Source: an uncultured Pseudomonadota bacterium (GTDB lineage: Bacteria; Pseudomonadota; Gammaproteobacteria; Burkholderiales; Burkholderiaceae). Taken from it: 39,464 nt of DNA. Both the position numbers and the translations under genes were made by a program. The stretch lies in NCBI GenBank assembly GCA_946480245.1, contig CAMLIZ010000028.1:1-39464 (forward strand), read 5' to 3'. Positions 27,130-35,815 of this stretch are shown one piece after another; positions within the stretch are counted from its first letter, which is position 1; each line of letters opens with the position of its first letter. The notes beneath the pieces were generated by a model. It saw only the letters and a list, made by a program, of their open reading frames with translations. It searched no databases and had not been told where the DNA came from.

Positions 27130-29003
27130 GCGCTGGCCCCCGGCACCGGCATCCAGCGGCTGAACCACATCTGGAACGCGACCAGCAGCCACACGCGCTG
27201 GCGCACCGACACGTCGCCCGCGCGCAGGCGCTTCACATAGCCCTGCACCATCGCCGGATCGAACAGCCCCTGCCGCCGGATCAGGCCGGCCTCGAGGTGC
27301 TCGTCGACCAGATAGCCCAGGTCACCCGCGAGCCAGTGCTTCACCGGCACGCCGAAGCCGCGCTTGGGCCGGTCGACCAGTGCGCGCGGCACATGCCGGT
27401 ACAGCACCTTCTTGAGCAGGTGCTTGCCGCCCAGCGCACCACGCCGCAATTCGAACGGCAGCGAGAACGCGAACTCCACGAGCCGGTGATCCAGCATCGG
27501 CTCACGGCCCTCGATGCTCACGGCCATCGTGGCGCGGTCGACCTTGGTGAGCACGTCTCCCGGCAGGTAGTGATGCAGGTCCCACAGGCACAGCTTCTCG
27601 CCGTCGACGCCGTTGTAGACGTCGGCGTTCTCGCGCGTGGGCACGCCGGTGCCGCACAGTGCCGCGAGCTCGTCGCGCTGGAAGTGGCCCAGCGCCTCGT
27701 CGAACCACTCGCCGATGCCGCGTGCGCCGACCCGCTGGCCGAGCCGGGCCAGAAAGCCGTTGAGCGCCGACGCCCCGCTGCCGTTGATCACCGCCGCCGA
27801 CAGCGAGCGCAGGCCCTGCGGCATGCCCTTGACGCGGCTCCACTGCGACAGCACGCTTGCATGGCCGTTGTAGCCGCTGAAAAGCTCGTCGCCGCCGTCG
27901 GCGGACAGCACCACCTTCACCTGCTCGGCAGCCACCTGCGACACCATCAGCGTCGGCAGCCCGGATTCGTCGCCGAAGGGCTCGTCGTACAGGTCGCCCC
28001 AGCGCGGCATCAGCCGCTTCGCATCCGACACCTTGCACTGGCGCGCGTGGTGCTCGGTGCCGAGGTGTTGTGCAACCGCCGCCGCGTGCTGCGACTCGTC
28101 GAACTCCGGCTGGTCGAAGCCGATGGTGTAGGTGTTGATGCGCTGGCCGCCATGCTTTTGCAGGATGGCCGCCACCACGGACGAATCGACGCCGCCGGAC
28201 AAGAACACGCCCACCGGCACGTCGGCGATCATGCGGTAGCGGAAGGCGTCGACCATCAGCGCCTCGAGCTCGTCGGCCAGCGCCTCTTCGCCCGCTCCGT
28301 CGCGCCGGCCCAGGTGGTCGGCCACGTTCCAGTAGCGGTGCAGCGTCAACCGGCCATCGCCCTGCAGCACCAGCCGGTGCGCCGGCGGCAGCTTGGAAAC
28401 CTGCTCGTAGATCGAGCGCGGATCGCCGATGTAGCCATAGCGCAGGTAGTCGGCCAGCGCCTCGCGGTCGATGCGCGGCTGCCAGCCGGTGAACGCGCGC
28501 AGTGCCTTCAGCTCCGAGCCGAAGAACAGCCTTTGCCCGTCCCAGTGGTAGTACAGCGGCTTCACGCCGAGGCGATCGCGCAGCAGGTGCAGCTGGCGGG
28601 TGGGCTTGTGCCACAAGGCGATCGCGAACATGCCGATGAAGCGGCGCACCGCATCCAGGCCCCAGTGCGCGAACGCCGCGAGGACCACCTCGGAATCGCC
28701 GGTACCGGGGAAGCGATGCCCCGCCGCCTCGAGCTCGCGCCGCAGCTCGCGGAAGTTGTAGACCTCGCCGTTGAACACCATCACCCACTGGCCGCAGGCC
28801 GAGGTCATCGGCTGATGGCCGAAGGCGCTCAGGTCGACGATGGCCAGGCGCCGCTGCCCCAGGCCGACCTCGCCATGCTCGTTCGTCCATTCGCCGCTGT
28901 CGTCCGGGCCGCGATGCTGCAGCGCGCTCAGCGCGTGCGACAGCTCGTGGCCATGGCGCGCGCCGGAAGGGTCGAAGGTGCGGAACCCCGCAATGCCACA
29001 CAT
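27126..29003 (-). CDS. asnB: Glutamine-hydrolysing asparagine synthase-like amidotransferase
   Basis: The 625-residue protein starts MCGIAGFRTFDPSG; Cys2 is the glutaminase nucleophile. LQHRGPDDSGEW, LAIVDLSAFGHQPM and FNGEVYNFRELRRELEA complete the N-terminal Ntn domain. The synthetase domain has the ATP pyrophosphatase loop VGVFLSGGVDSSVVAAIL near 255, YDEPFGDESGLPTLMVS and VVLSADGGDELFSGY. In polysaccharide loci such enzymes often amidate uronic acids or amino-acid substituents rather than make free asparagine. Here it lies between epsI and the first GT4, within a cluster making several uronates, so amidation of a uronate is a reasonable inference. Both active sites look intact. AGAGG lies about 9 nt before the start. 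Confidence 0.93.
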   Translation of the reverse strand: MCGIAGFRTFDPSGARHGHELSHALSALQHRGPDDSGEWTNEHGEVGLGQRRLAIVDLSAFGHQPMTSACGQWVMVFNGEVYNFRELRRELEAAGHRFPGTGDSEVVLAAFAHWGLDAVRRFIGMFAIALWHKPTRQLHLLRDRLGVKPLYYHWDGQRLFFGSELKALRAFTGWQPRIDREALADYLRYGYIGDPRSIYEQVSKLPPAHRLVLQGDGRLTLHRYWNVADHLGRRDGAGEEALADELEALMVDAFRYRMIADVPVGVFLSGGVDSSVVAAILQKHGGQRINTYTIGFDQPEFDESQHAAAVAQHLGTEHHARQCKVSDAKRLMPRWGDLYDEPFGDESGLPTLMVSQVAAEQVKVVLSADGGDELFSGYNGHASVLSQWSRVKGMPQGLRSLSAAVINGSGASALNGFLARLGQRVGARGIGEWFDEALGHFQRDELAALCGTGVPTRENADVYNGVDGEKLCLWDLHHYLPGDVLTKVDRATMAVSIEGREPMLDHRLVEFAFSLPFELRRGALGGKHLLKKVLYRHVPRALVDRPKRGFGVPVKHWLAGDLGYLVDEHLEAGLIRRQGLFDPAMVQGYVKRLRAGDVSVRQRVWLLVAFQMWFSRWMPVPGASA

Positions 29004-29020
29004 GGAACAGCCCTCTTTGT

Positions 29021-29698
29021 CTAGCGATGGCCCACGAGACGGCGCCGCAGCTCGGGATCGACGTGCGAGAAAAGCGCATCGGCGAACGCGATCTGTTCCT
29101 TGAACGAGGCATCGGTCCGGTGGGACAGGTTGGAGATGCGCACCAGGTAGCCGTCGGGCACGTAGCCAGAGAGCGCATAGCGGAACTGCGCCCACTCACG
29201 GTCCCAGTAGCTCAGCACCACGGTGTCGCCGGTGGTGAACCAGTAGGTCACCGGCTCGGTGCGGTTGTCGCGTTGCGCCACCATGCGTGTGGCGGGCAGC
29301 ATCCCGCCTGCCACACGCAGGTCGAGGTGCTGCAGATCCTTCACGACGAAGCCCTGGGCCCGGTAGCACACCTCCTGCCGGTGCGCGCGCAGCTGCTGGG
29401 TCTGGCGTGAACCGTAGGTGATCGACAGCATCATGCGATCGCCGTGGCTGTTGATGTAGGTGCGCGACAGCACCTCGTCGTAGATCTCGCGCAGCAGCGA
29501 CTCCTGGTCGGGCGACGGCGGCAGCGGCACCACCGTGGGATCGAGCCGCCAGTCGTCGAACTGCTTCGGCACGGCGGCGTCCAGGCGGATCACCGGCCGC
29601 GTTTCGGACAGCTGTCGATGCGGCGTGGCCACCGCGCTCAGCACCAGCGCGAACACCAGCAACAGCGCGACGACGACGGGGCGCTTGACTGACCTCAT
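29021..29698 (-). CDS. epsI: EpsI, exosortase B-associated protein
   Basis: The 225-residue protein has an N-terminal membrane anchor or uncleaved signal (VVVALLLVFALVLSAVA) and a periplasmic domain of the EpsI (DUF3485) family. Family marks are AVPKQFDDWRLD, VLSRTYINSHGDRMMLSITY, QLRAHRQEVCYRAQGF with the conserved Cys, and EPVTYWFTTGDTVVLSYWDR. In many loci this domain is fused to, or encoded directly after, the exosortase. Here it overlaps xrtB by 4 nt (ATGA). Its biochemical role is not established; it is thought to assist exosortase or polysaccharide export. Confidence 0.92.
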   Translation of the reverse strand: MRSVKRPVVVALLLVFALVLSAVATPHRQLSETRPVIRLDAAVPKQFDDWRLDPTVVPLPPSPDQESLLREIYDEVLSRTYINSHGDRMMLSITYGSRQTQQLRAHRQEVCYRAQGFVVKDLQHLDLRVAGGMLPATRMVAQRDNRTEPVTYWFTTGDTVVLSYWDREWAQFRYALSGYVPDGYLVRISNLSHRTDASFKEQIAFADALFSHVDPELRRRLVGHR

Positions 29699-30582
29699 GC
29701 CGCCACCCCCTTGCGGCGCACGAGCCCGGCGCCTATCAGCTTGTCCACGCTGAGCATCAAGGTGAGACCCACGAGGAACAGCACCATGCCGGCAAAACCG
29801 TGCACGAAACCCTGGCCGGCCTCGTCGCCAAAGTAGAAGGTGACCAGCACCAGGATCATCACGCGCACGACGTTGGCGCAGAACGAGATCGGCACGATCA
29901 TCAGCGCCAGCAGCAGGTTGCGCAGCTTGTCGGTGTGGCCCACGATGTTGAGGTACAGCAGGCCCAGCGCCTCCAGCGTGAACATCGAGTTCAGGCCTGC
30001 GCAGGCGTCTGCCACCAGCAGCTGGTAGGGCCCGATCATCAGCACCACGCCCGTGCGCGAGATCGGGTAGCCGGCCGAGAACAGGATGCGCTCGGCCACG
30101 TAGGACACACCACGCTTGAGCGGCTGCGTGAGCATGTCCACCACCGGGCCGGGCACGGGAATAGCGAAGATCAGGAAGAAGATCGGGAACGCGGCCGCGC
30201 GCACCATCGCCCAGCCGAAGGTGAGCGCCAGCGACGCGACGATCAGCGGGATGAACGCGGCCATCTGGAACATCACGATGTCCTGGATGCGGCCCAGCAC
30301 GTACATCGCCATGCCAAGCGCCAGCAGGCCCCACGCGATGCCACCGGCGGGGGTGCCGCGCTCCGCAGCCTCGCGCAGGCGGTCGCGCCGGTGCCAGCAC
30401 AGCCACAGCGACACCGCGATGATGATCGGCCCGTGGCCCTGCTCGTCGGTGCTCCATACCTGCTCGGCCAGCGTCAGCGCCACCGGGATGAAGATGGCGA
30501 GCAGCGCCGCACCGACGATCAGCGCAGAGCGCGTCACGCCGTCCTGGCGCAGGCGGCCGAGCACGGGGGCTTGCAGCATCAT
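29695..30582 (-). CDS. xrtB: Exosortase B
   Basis: This inner-membrane transpeptidase processes proteins carrying a C-terminal PEP-CTERM signal. The 295-residue protein has about eight membrane helices, and all three catalytic residues of the family are present: Cys194 in ADACAGLNSM, Arg240 in CANVVRVMILVL and His261 in GFVHGFAGMVL. The order epsG-xrtB-epsI is the standard exosortase B layout. No protein with a PEP-CTERM tail is seen in this window, so substrates must lie elsewhere. The gene starts 9 nt after the epsG stop. Confidence 0.95.
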   Translation of the reverse strand: MMLQAPVLGRLRQDGVTRSALIVGAALLAIFIPVALTLAEQVWSTDEQGHGPIIIAVSLWLCWHRRDRLREAAERGTPAGGIAWGLLALGMAMYVLGRIQDIVMFQMAAFIPLIVASLALTFGWAMVRAAAFPIFFLIFAIPVPGPVVDMLTQPLKRGVSYVAERILFSAGYPISRTGVVLMIGPYQLLVADACAGLNSMFTLEALGLLYLNIVGHTDKLRNLLLALMIVPISFCANVVRVMILVLVTFYFGDEAGQGFVHGFAGMVLFLVGLTLMLSVDKLIGAGLVRRKGVAA

Positions 30583-30591
30583 GGTGCGCGC

Positions 30592-31515
30592 TCAGAACTC
30601 GTTCATGATCACGCCGGCCATGCGGGCCGGGCTCTCGGCCAGGCTCTCGACGAGCTCCTCCAGCTCGACCACGCGCGACTGGTCCTTGCGGGCCAGCACG
30701 AGCGCAGCCCCGCAGCGCGCGGCGATCACCGCCGCGTCGGCGCCATGGACAGCGGCCGGGGTGTCGAAGATCACGTGATCGAACTTCGAGAGCAGCTCGC
30801 GGATCAGCAGCGCGAAGGCCGAGCGCTCCACCAGCTCCAGCGGATTCGGCGGCGTGACACCCACCGGCAGCACGAACAGGCTGGGCAGCGCCTGGATCTG
30901 CTGGATCACCTGTGCTTCGACCCGGCCCGACAGCAAGCCCGACAGCCCCGAAGTGGCCTTGAGGCCGAACAGCTGGTGCTGGCGCGGGCTGCGCATGTCG
31001 GCGTCGACCAGCAAGGTGCGCCCGCCCAGCTGCGCCAGCACGATGGCCAGGTTGGCCGCGAAGAAGGTCTTGCCGTCGCCGGCATTCGGGCTGACGACCG
31101 CCAGCGCGCGTCGCGCCTCGAGGTCGTTGAACACGCGCATCATCAGCTGGCTGCGGATGCGACGGAACGCCTCTGCCTGGTGCGAGAACGGATTGCGCAG
31201 CGTGACCAGCTCGCGGTCCACACCTTCCAGCTCGTCTGGCGCGTAGGTGTAGTGGAACTGCTGGGACAGCGCGAACAGCACGTCCTGGTCGTCGACATAG
31301 CCCAGCGCCACCGCGGCCTCGCCGAAGCGCACGCCGTGCTCGCGCTGGTAGCGCAGCACGTCGTCGATCTGCTCCGACGTGAGGTTGCGCGTCTCGCGCA
31401 ACAGGTCGCCCATCACGCGTTCGTGCACGATCGCGCTTGCGCCATTTGCGGCGGCGGGCGCCGCCGCTTCGTCTTCGACCGCCTGCGCAGCCGACGGATC
31501 ACGGAACTTGGCCAT
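30592..31515 (-). CDS. epsG: EpsG, chain-length-determinant ATPase of the BY-kinase family
   Basis: The 307-residue cytoplasmic ATPase pairs with EpsF to set polymer length. The N-terminal third (LTSEQIDDVLRYQREHGVRF, then GEAAVALGYVDDQDVLFALS) resembles the small N-terminal domain of type II secretion ATPases. The kinase core has Walker A AVVSPNAGDGKTFFAANLA, Walker A' LLVDADMRSPRQHQLFG and Walker B DHVIFDTPAAVHG. The C-terminus ends VIMNEF without a tyrosine-rich tail, which classical bacterial tyrosine kinases use for autophosphorylation. The start overlaps the epsF stop by one base (TGATG). Confidence 0.92.
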   Translation of the reverse strand: MAKFRDPSAAQAVEDEAAAPAAANGASAIVHERVMGDLLRETRNLTSEQIDDVLRYQREHGVRFGEAAVALGYVDDQDVLFALSQQFHYTYAPDELEGVDRELVTLRNPFSHQAEAFRRIRSQLMMRVFNDLEARRALAVVSPNAGDGKTFFAANLAIVLAQLGGRTLLVDADMRSPRQHQLFGLKATSGLSGLLSGRVEAQVIQQIQALPSLFVLPVGVTPPNPLELVERSAFALLIRELLSKFDHVIFDTPAAVHGADAAVIAARCGAALVLARKDQSRVVELEELVESLAESPARMAGVIMNEF

Positions 31516-32963
31516 CACACACCTCGCGAGGGGTTGGGCAGTTGACCGAGGATGCGCTGCTGCAGCATCGGGCTGCTGCCGCCACCGCGTCGGCCGCCGA
31601 GCAGATGACGGCGCGCCTTCGGACCGGGCAGCGTGCCGAGCAGCGGCAAGCCGAGGCCTTCGCAAGCGTCGGCCGCAGTGCGCACGCGGCGGTCCAGCAT
31701 CTCGACCAGCAGTGCAGACACCACGGCCAGCAGCATCCCGACCACCAGCGCCAGCGCGGTGTTCAGCAGCACCTTCGGCGACGACGCCTCCCGCGGTTCG
31801 CCGGCACGCGACAGCACGGACACGTCACCCTGCGTGGTCTGACTTTCCAGGCTGGTCTGTGCGCCGCGCGTGACCACGCCGTCGTAGGCCTGCTGCGCGT
31901 TCTGCACGTCGCGCTGCAAAAGCGCCACCTCGTCGCGCTCGGCCTTCAGCTTGAGCACCTTGGTGCGCTGCGCGTCGAGCGCCGCGCGCATCTCGCCTTC
32001 ACGCGAGCGGTTGATCTGGTTGGAGATGTTGAGGCTGGTCATCACGCGGCGCGTTTCCGCCGCGATGCGCGAGCGCAGCTCGGCGATGTTGGCGCGCGCC
32101 TCCACCACCTGCGGGTGGTTGGACCCGAGGCGTGAATTGAGCTCCTGCAAGTGCGCCTCGCTGCGCGACAGCTCCATCTGCAGGCTGCTCACCACCGGGT
32201 TGTTGAGCACCTCCTGCATGCGATCGCCGGTCTGCCCGTTGGCCTGTGCCGACCGGCTGGACGAATCGGCCGACGCCGACTGCATCTGCACCAGCTGCGA
32301 GGCGAGTTCGTTCAAGCGCGCCGTCTCCACGTCGAGCCGCTCGTCGTTGCCGACGATGCCGTGCTCGCGCTGGTAGTCGGACAGCTTCGCCTGCGCCTGC
32401 TCGAGCTGCGCACGCAGCTGCTTTCCGCGCTGGTCGAAGAACGAGGCGTACTGGCGCGCCGGGTCGGTGCGCAGGTCGACGGTCGTGTCGAGGTAGCCCT
32501 GCACGAACGCGTTGGCCAGCGCGGCGGCGAAGCGCGGGTCGGGCGCGTTGTAGCTCACGGTGATCACGTTCGACTCGCGTGACGGCTTCACCTTGAGATG
32601 CTGCTTCAGGTTGTTGGCGAGCCAGCCCTCGATCGAGCCCTCGCCACCGGTCTCGTCACGCCACTGCTGACGCACCTGCGGGTTCTCCGCCAGCCGCATC
32701 CCCTTGACCACGCGCTGCGCCACGCGCTCGCTTTCGATGATGTCGACCTGCGTGGCCATGTACGACGGCAGCGCCATCACCGGGAACATCAATCCGGCGA
32801 TCGGGTCCGGCGCCTTGATGTTGACCACGAGCGTGGCTTGCGCGGTGTAGCGCTTGGGCAGCACCAGGCTCACCGCGAGCGCGGCCAGCACGGTAAGCCC
32901 CAGCACCGAGGCCGCCACGCGCCAGCGCGCGCGGAGGATCGCGAAGAACTGATTGAGATTCAT
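31515..32963 (-). CDS. epsF: EpsF, chain length determinant (Wzz-like) membrane protein
   Basis: The 482-residue polysaccharide co-polymerase has a Wzz-type N-terminus MNLNQFFAILRARWRVAASV with a first membrane helix near residues 17-37. A long periplasmic coiled coil follows (about 170-400; for example LRAQLEQAQAKLSDYQREHG and VSSLQMELSRSEAHLQELNS). A second membrane helix (LLNTALALVVGMLLAVVSAL) lies near 405-425. The cytoplasmic tail is rich in Arg and Gly (ARRHLLGGRRGGGSSP) and would contact EpsG. The layout Wzz domain plus separate ATPase is that of EpsF/EpsG. It lies 18 nt after epsE. Confidence 0.94.
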   Translation of the reverse strand: MNLNQFFAILRARWRVAASVLGLTVLAALAVSLVLPKRYTAQATLVVNIKAPDPIAGLMFPVMALPSYMATQVDIIESERVAQRVVKGMRLAENPQVRQQWRDETGGEGSIEGWLANNLKQHLKVKPSRESNVITVSYNAPDPRFAAALANAFVQGYLDTTVDLRTDPARQYASFFDQRGKQLRAQLEQAQAKLSDYQREHGIVGNDERLDVETARLNELASQLVQMQSASADSSSRSAQANGQTGDRMQEVLNNPVVSSLQMELSRSEAHLQELNSRLGSNHPQVVEARANIAELRSRIAAETRRVMTSLNISNQINRSREGEMRAALDAQRTKVLKLKAERDEVALLQRDVQNAQQAYDGVVTRGAQTSLESQTTQGDVSVLSRAGEPREASSPKVLLNTALALVVGMLLAVVSALLVEMLDRRVRTAADACEGLGLPLLGTLPGPKARRHLLGGRRGGGSSPMLQQRILGQLPNPSRGV

Positions 32964-32981
32964 GGTTGCACCGCCTTGCCG

Positions 32982-33821
32982 TCAGAAAAGGCTTTCCTGC
33001 ACGTACACCACGTCGCCGTCACGCAACGGATCGTCCATGCCTGGTTGCAGCACCTGCACCTTGCCGTCCGGTCCGCGGCGATGCACGCGCATCCCGCGCT
33101 GTGTGCCGCGCTGCGTGAGCCCGCCGCCCTCGGCCAGCGCCTGCATCACGCTCATGCCGCGCTCGAGGCGGAACGCCCCGGGCCGCTGCACCTCGCCGTA
33201 GATGTAGACCATGGGGGCGCGCTCCACGTACACCACATCGCCGTCCTGGATCAGCATGTCGTCCTGGCGATCGTTGCGGAACAGGTTGGGCAGGTCGACC
33301 TCCTTGCGGAACGGCCGGCCGTTGCGGGTGCCCACGAGCGTGATGACGTCGGAGCCCGTGGTGGCCACGCCGCCCGCCATGGCGAGCAAGTCGGACAGGC
33401 GCATGTCGGCCACTTCGATCGGGAAGCGGCCCGGCCGGTTCACCTGACCCAGCACGCTGGCCTGGTTGCCGCGCACCTGCGTGACCAGCACGCTCACCTG
33501 CGGCTGCTTCACGAAGTTGCCGTGCCGCAGGCCGTCGGCGATGCGCCGCTCGGCGTCGGATACGGTGAGGCCACCGAGCTTCACGTTGCCCAGCAGCGGA
33601 TAGCTCAGCGTGCCGGCCTCGCTGATGCGGCCCTCGAGCGTGAGGTCGGGGTTCTGGTACACGGTGATTCGCACCACGTCCCCGGAGCCGAGCCGGTATT
33701 CGGCGGGTGCTTGCGCAGCGGCACGGCCAGGCGCTGCATTGGCCGGTTGCGCCACCGCGGTGACGCTGGCCAACAGCACGGCCAGCAGCGCAACGAACAC
33801 GGATGTGCGGGAGTTGCTCAT
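32982..33821 (-). CDS. epsE: EpsE, polysaccharide export protein (Wza-like)
   Basis: The 279-residue protein has a Sec signal peptide (FVALLAVLLASVTAVAQPAN) without a lipobox cysteine, unlike classic Wza. The polysaccharide export domain starts at AEYRLGSGDVVRITVYQNPD near residue 40. Two SLBB domains follow, marked by VLGQVNRPGRFPIEVADMRL with LLAMAGGVATTGSDVI, and by VYIYGEVQRPGAFRLERGMS with ALAEGGGLTQRGTQR. It would form the periplasmic/outer-membrane channel for the polymer. It overlaps epsD by 4 nt. Confidence 0.94.
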   Translation of the reverse strand: MSNSRTSVFVALLAVLLASVTAVAQPANAAPGRAAAQAPAEYRLGSGDVVRITVYQNPDLTLEGRISEAGTLSYPLLGNVKLGGLTVSDAERRIADGLRHGNFVKQPQVSVLVTQVRGNQASVLGQVNRPGRFPIEVADMRLSDLLAMAGGVATTGSDVITLVGTRNGRPFRKEVDLPNLFRNDRQDDMLIQDGDVVYVERAPMVYIYGEVQRPGAFRLERGMSVMQALAEGGGLTQRGTQRGMRVHRRGPDGKVQVLQPGMDDPLRDGDVVYVQESLF

Positions 33822-34837
33822 TTGATGCCCAGTCCCTTCATGATTGCGGAGTTGTCGAGGCTGCCGCTGGCAGCGGAAGCGGGCGGCGCCGCAGCGGGCG
33901 CCGCGGGCAGCACGGGTTCGGAGGCACCGGGTACTTCAGGCTCGGCTTCGGCCTCGGTGGTCGGTGCGGAAGCGGCTGCCTGGAACTTGCCCACGTATTC
34001 GATCTTGGCGTCCTGGCGCAGCTGCTTCAGATTGGCCAGCACGAGGTCACGCCGCTTCTCGTTGGCGAGGTGGCGCTCGATCAGCGGCGTCGCCTGCTCG
34101 AGCGTCATCGGCAGGCTGCGCGTGCCCACCAGGTACACCACCTGCGCGCCGGTGGGCGTGCGGTTGAAACTGACCCCGCCTTCCTTCATGCCGGACAGCA
34201 GCTTCAGCGTCGGCGTGGGCAACTGCTCGGCGGCGCGCAGCAATTGGTTGGCCGCGTACTTCAGGTCGTGCGCCTTCAGGTACTCGACCAGTTCGCCGGC
34301 GTTGTGCGACGCCTCGGCCGCGCTGCGCAACCCGTCGATCGCGTCGGCAGGCGCCTGGATCGACACCTCCTGCACGTTGTAGACATGGCGGTCCTTGAAC
34401 AGCTCGGGGCGCGCTTCGTAGAACGCCTTCACCGCGTCCGGCGCCGGCTTGGACACGCCTTCGCTGACACGTTCGAAGTAGGCGCGCGCGAGGATGTCGC
34501 GCTTGGCCGCTTCGACCTGCTGGATCACGTTGGCGTCGCGGTCCAGGCCCATGTCCTCGGCCTTCTGCACCGCCAGCTCCTGGTCGATCAGGCGCTCCAG
34601 CACCTGATGGCTCGCAGCGTCCATCTGCTCGGGCTTCAGCCCGCGCTGACGTTGCAACACGAAGTTGATCTGGTGAACAGTGATTTCCTCCTTGTTCACC
34701 TTGGCGGCAGTCTGGCTCGCGCCCTTGTCTTTTTTTCCGCTGCAGCCGGTCAGAATGACCAGCAGGCACAGGCCCAGCAGCAGCGTCCATCGAGACGCGG
34801 TCCCCGCAGTGCGCACGGCACCTCTGTTGATTGTCAT
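33818..34837 (-). CDS. epsD: EpsD, peptidyl-prolyl cis-trans isomerase-like lipoprotein
   Basis: The 339-residue product has a lipoprotein signal LLLGLCLLVILTGCSGKK (Cys32) and a SurA/PrsA-like body: VNKEEITVHQINFVLQRQRG, HQVLERLIDQELAVQKAEDM and RAYFERVSEGVSKPAPDAVK. A parvulin-related segment runs from HVYNVQEVSIQAPAD to about residue 280. The tail is rich in Ala, Pro and Glu. The family is annotated as a PPIase, but I cannot confirm that the catalytic residues are present; a chaperone role for EpsE or EpsL is plausible. It is the first gene of the 20-gene minus-strand array. GAGAGG lies four bases before the start at 34837. Confidence 0.9.
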   Translation of the reverse strand: MTINRGAVRTAGTASRWTLLLGLCLLVILTGCSGKKDKGASQTAAKVNKEEITVHQINFVLQRQRGLKPEQMDAASHQVLERLIDQELAVQKAEDMGLDRDANVIQQVEAAKRDILARAYFERVSEGVSKPAPDAVKAFYEARPELFKDRHVYNVQEVSIQAPADAIDGLRSAAEASHNAGELVEYLKAHDLKYAANQLLRAAEQLPTPTLKLLSGMKEGGVSFNRTPTGAQVVYLVGTRSLPMTLEQATPLIERHLANEKRRDLVLANLKQLRQDAKIEYVGKFQAAASAPTTEAEAEPEVPGASEPVLPAAPAAAPPASAASGSLDNSAIMKGLGIK

Positions 34838-35058
34838 GAAGCCTCTCTCGTCGTTGGTGAGCACCGGCGCAATGCCGCACAGGGCCGTTTGCTCGGTCCG
34901 CTCTATGCAGAGGGACCGTGGCCACGTGGGTTTGCGAGTTCCTGCACCAGGCCTTGGTTCAGCCTTTCCCCTCAAACAAGGGGAGGCAAAAAAGGCCTGC
35001 CGGCGCTCAACACAAGCGTCGTGAGTTGCAAGGTGCGTGCCGGCGCACGCGAGGGGAG
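34838..35058 (-). promoter_or_regulatory. Upstream region of the large polysaccharide operon
   Basis: This is the only gap large enough to carry the promoter of the array running from epsD to 10725; ubiE lies upstream in the same direction. On the minus strand I see an imperfect hairpin (GCCTCCCCT-TGTTTG-AGGGGAAAGGC, 34962-34987) and a TTTTTT run just before it, but no convincing -35/-10 pair. A GG...GC element (TGGTGCAGGAACTCGCA) has 11 rather than 10 bases between, so it is not accepted as sigma-54. Confidence 0.45.
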
Positions 35059-35061
35059 GCT

Positions 35062-35078
35062 AGTGCTGTTTCAGCACT
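35062..35078. repeat. Small perfect hairpin across the ubiE stop codon
   Basis: AGTGCTG-TTT-CAGCACT is a 7-bp perfect inverted repeat overlapping the last codons and stop of ubiE. No T-run follows on the minus strand, so it would be at best a weak or Rho-assisted end signal between ubiE and epsD. Confidence 0.4.
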
Positions 35079-35802
35079 TGACGCCGAAGTGCAGCGCGAC
35101 GACGCCGCCGGTCAGGTTGTGCACGTCCACGTGCCCGAAGCCCACGGCCTTCATCATGGCCTTGAGTTCCTGCTGACCCGGATGCATGCGGATCGATTCC
35201 GCGAGATAGCGATAGCTCTCGGCGTCGCCCGCCACCCATTGGCCCAGACGCGGCAACACGTTGAACGAATACCAGTCGTAGGCCTTTTCCAGCGGCGCGG
35301 CGATCTTGGAGAACTCGAGCACCAGCAGGCGCCCACCCGGACGCAGCACACGGCACATCTCGGCCAGCGCCTTGTCCTTGTGGGTCATGTTGCGCAGCCC
35401 GAAGGCCACGGTGACCAGGTCGAAGCTGCCGCTGCGCAACGGCAGCGCCTCGGCGTCGCAGATCGTCGTGGGCAGCAGCAGGCCTTCGTCGATCAGGCGG
35501 TCACGCCCACGGCGCAGCATCGCTTCGTTGATGTCGGTGTGCAGCACGAGCCCGCCCGGGCCCACGCGGCGCGCAAAGGCGCGCGCAAGGTCGCCCGTAC
35601 CGCCGGCGATGTCGAGCACCTTGTCGTTGGCCTTCACGTTGGCCACGGCCACTGTGTAGGCCTTCCACGCGCGGTGCAGGCCCATCGACATCAGGTCGTT
35701 CATCATGTCGTAGCGGCCGGCCACCGAATCGAACACGCCGCGCACCTTGCTCGCCTTCTCGCGCTCGTCGACCTTCTTGAAACCGAAATGGGTTTCGGAC
35801 AT
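35071..35802 (-). CDS. ubiE: UbiE, demethylmenaquinone / 2-methoxy-6-polyprenyl-1,4-benzoquinol methyltransferase
   Basis: This is the C-methyltransferase of ubiquinone (and menaquinone) synthesis. The 243-residue protein starts [20 protein letters not shown] and shows [23 protein letters not shown] motif [40 protein letters not shown] and [20 protein letters not shown], all typical of UbiE. The start at 35802 has GGGAG six bases upstream; a longer in-frame reading begins inside the DUF971 gene and is not used. It lies 13 nt after the DUF971 gene. This is a housekeeping gene, not part of the polysaccharide system. Confidence 0.97.
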   Translation of the reverse strand: MSETHFGFKKVDEREKASKVRGVFDSVAGRYDMMNDLMSMGLHRAWKAYTVAVANVKANDKVLDIAGGTGDLARAFARRVGPGGLVLHTDINEAMLRRGRDRLIDEGLLLPTTICDAEALPLRSGSFDLVTVAFGLRNMTHKDKALAEMCRVLRPGGRLLVLEFSKIAAPLEKAYDWYSFNVLPRLGQWVAGDAESYRYLAESIRMHPGQQELKAMMKAVGFGHVDVHNLTGGVVALHFGVKC

Positions 35803-35815
35803 CGTGTGCTCCCGA

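Noticed and set aside
34921..34980. Sigma-54 site upstream of epsD (minus strand TGGTGCAGGAACTCGCA)
   Set aside because: The GG and GC are 11 bases apart instead of 10, and other consensus bases are poor.
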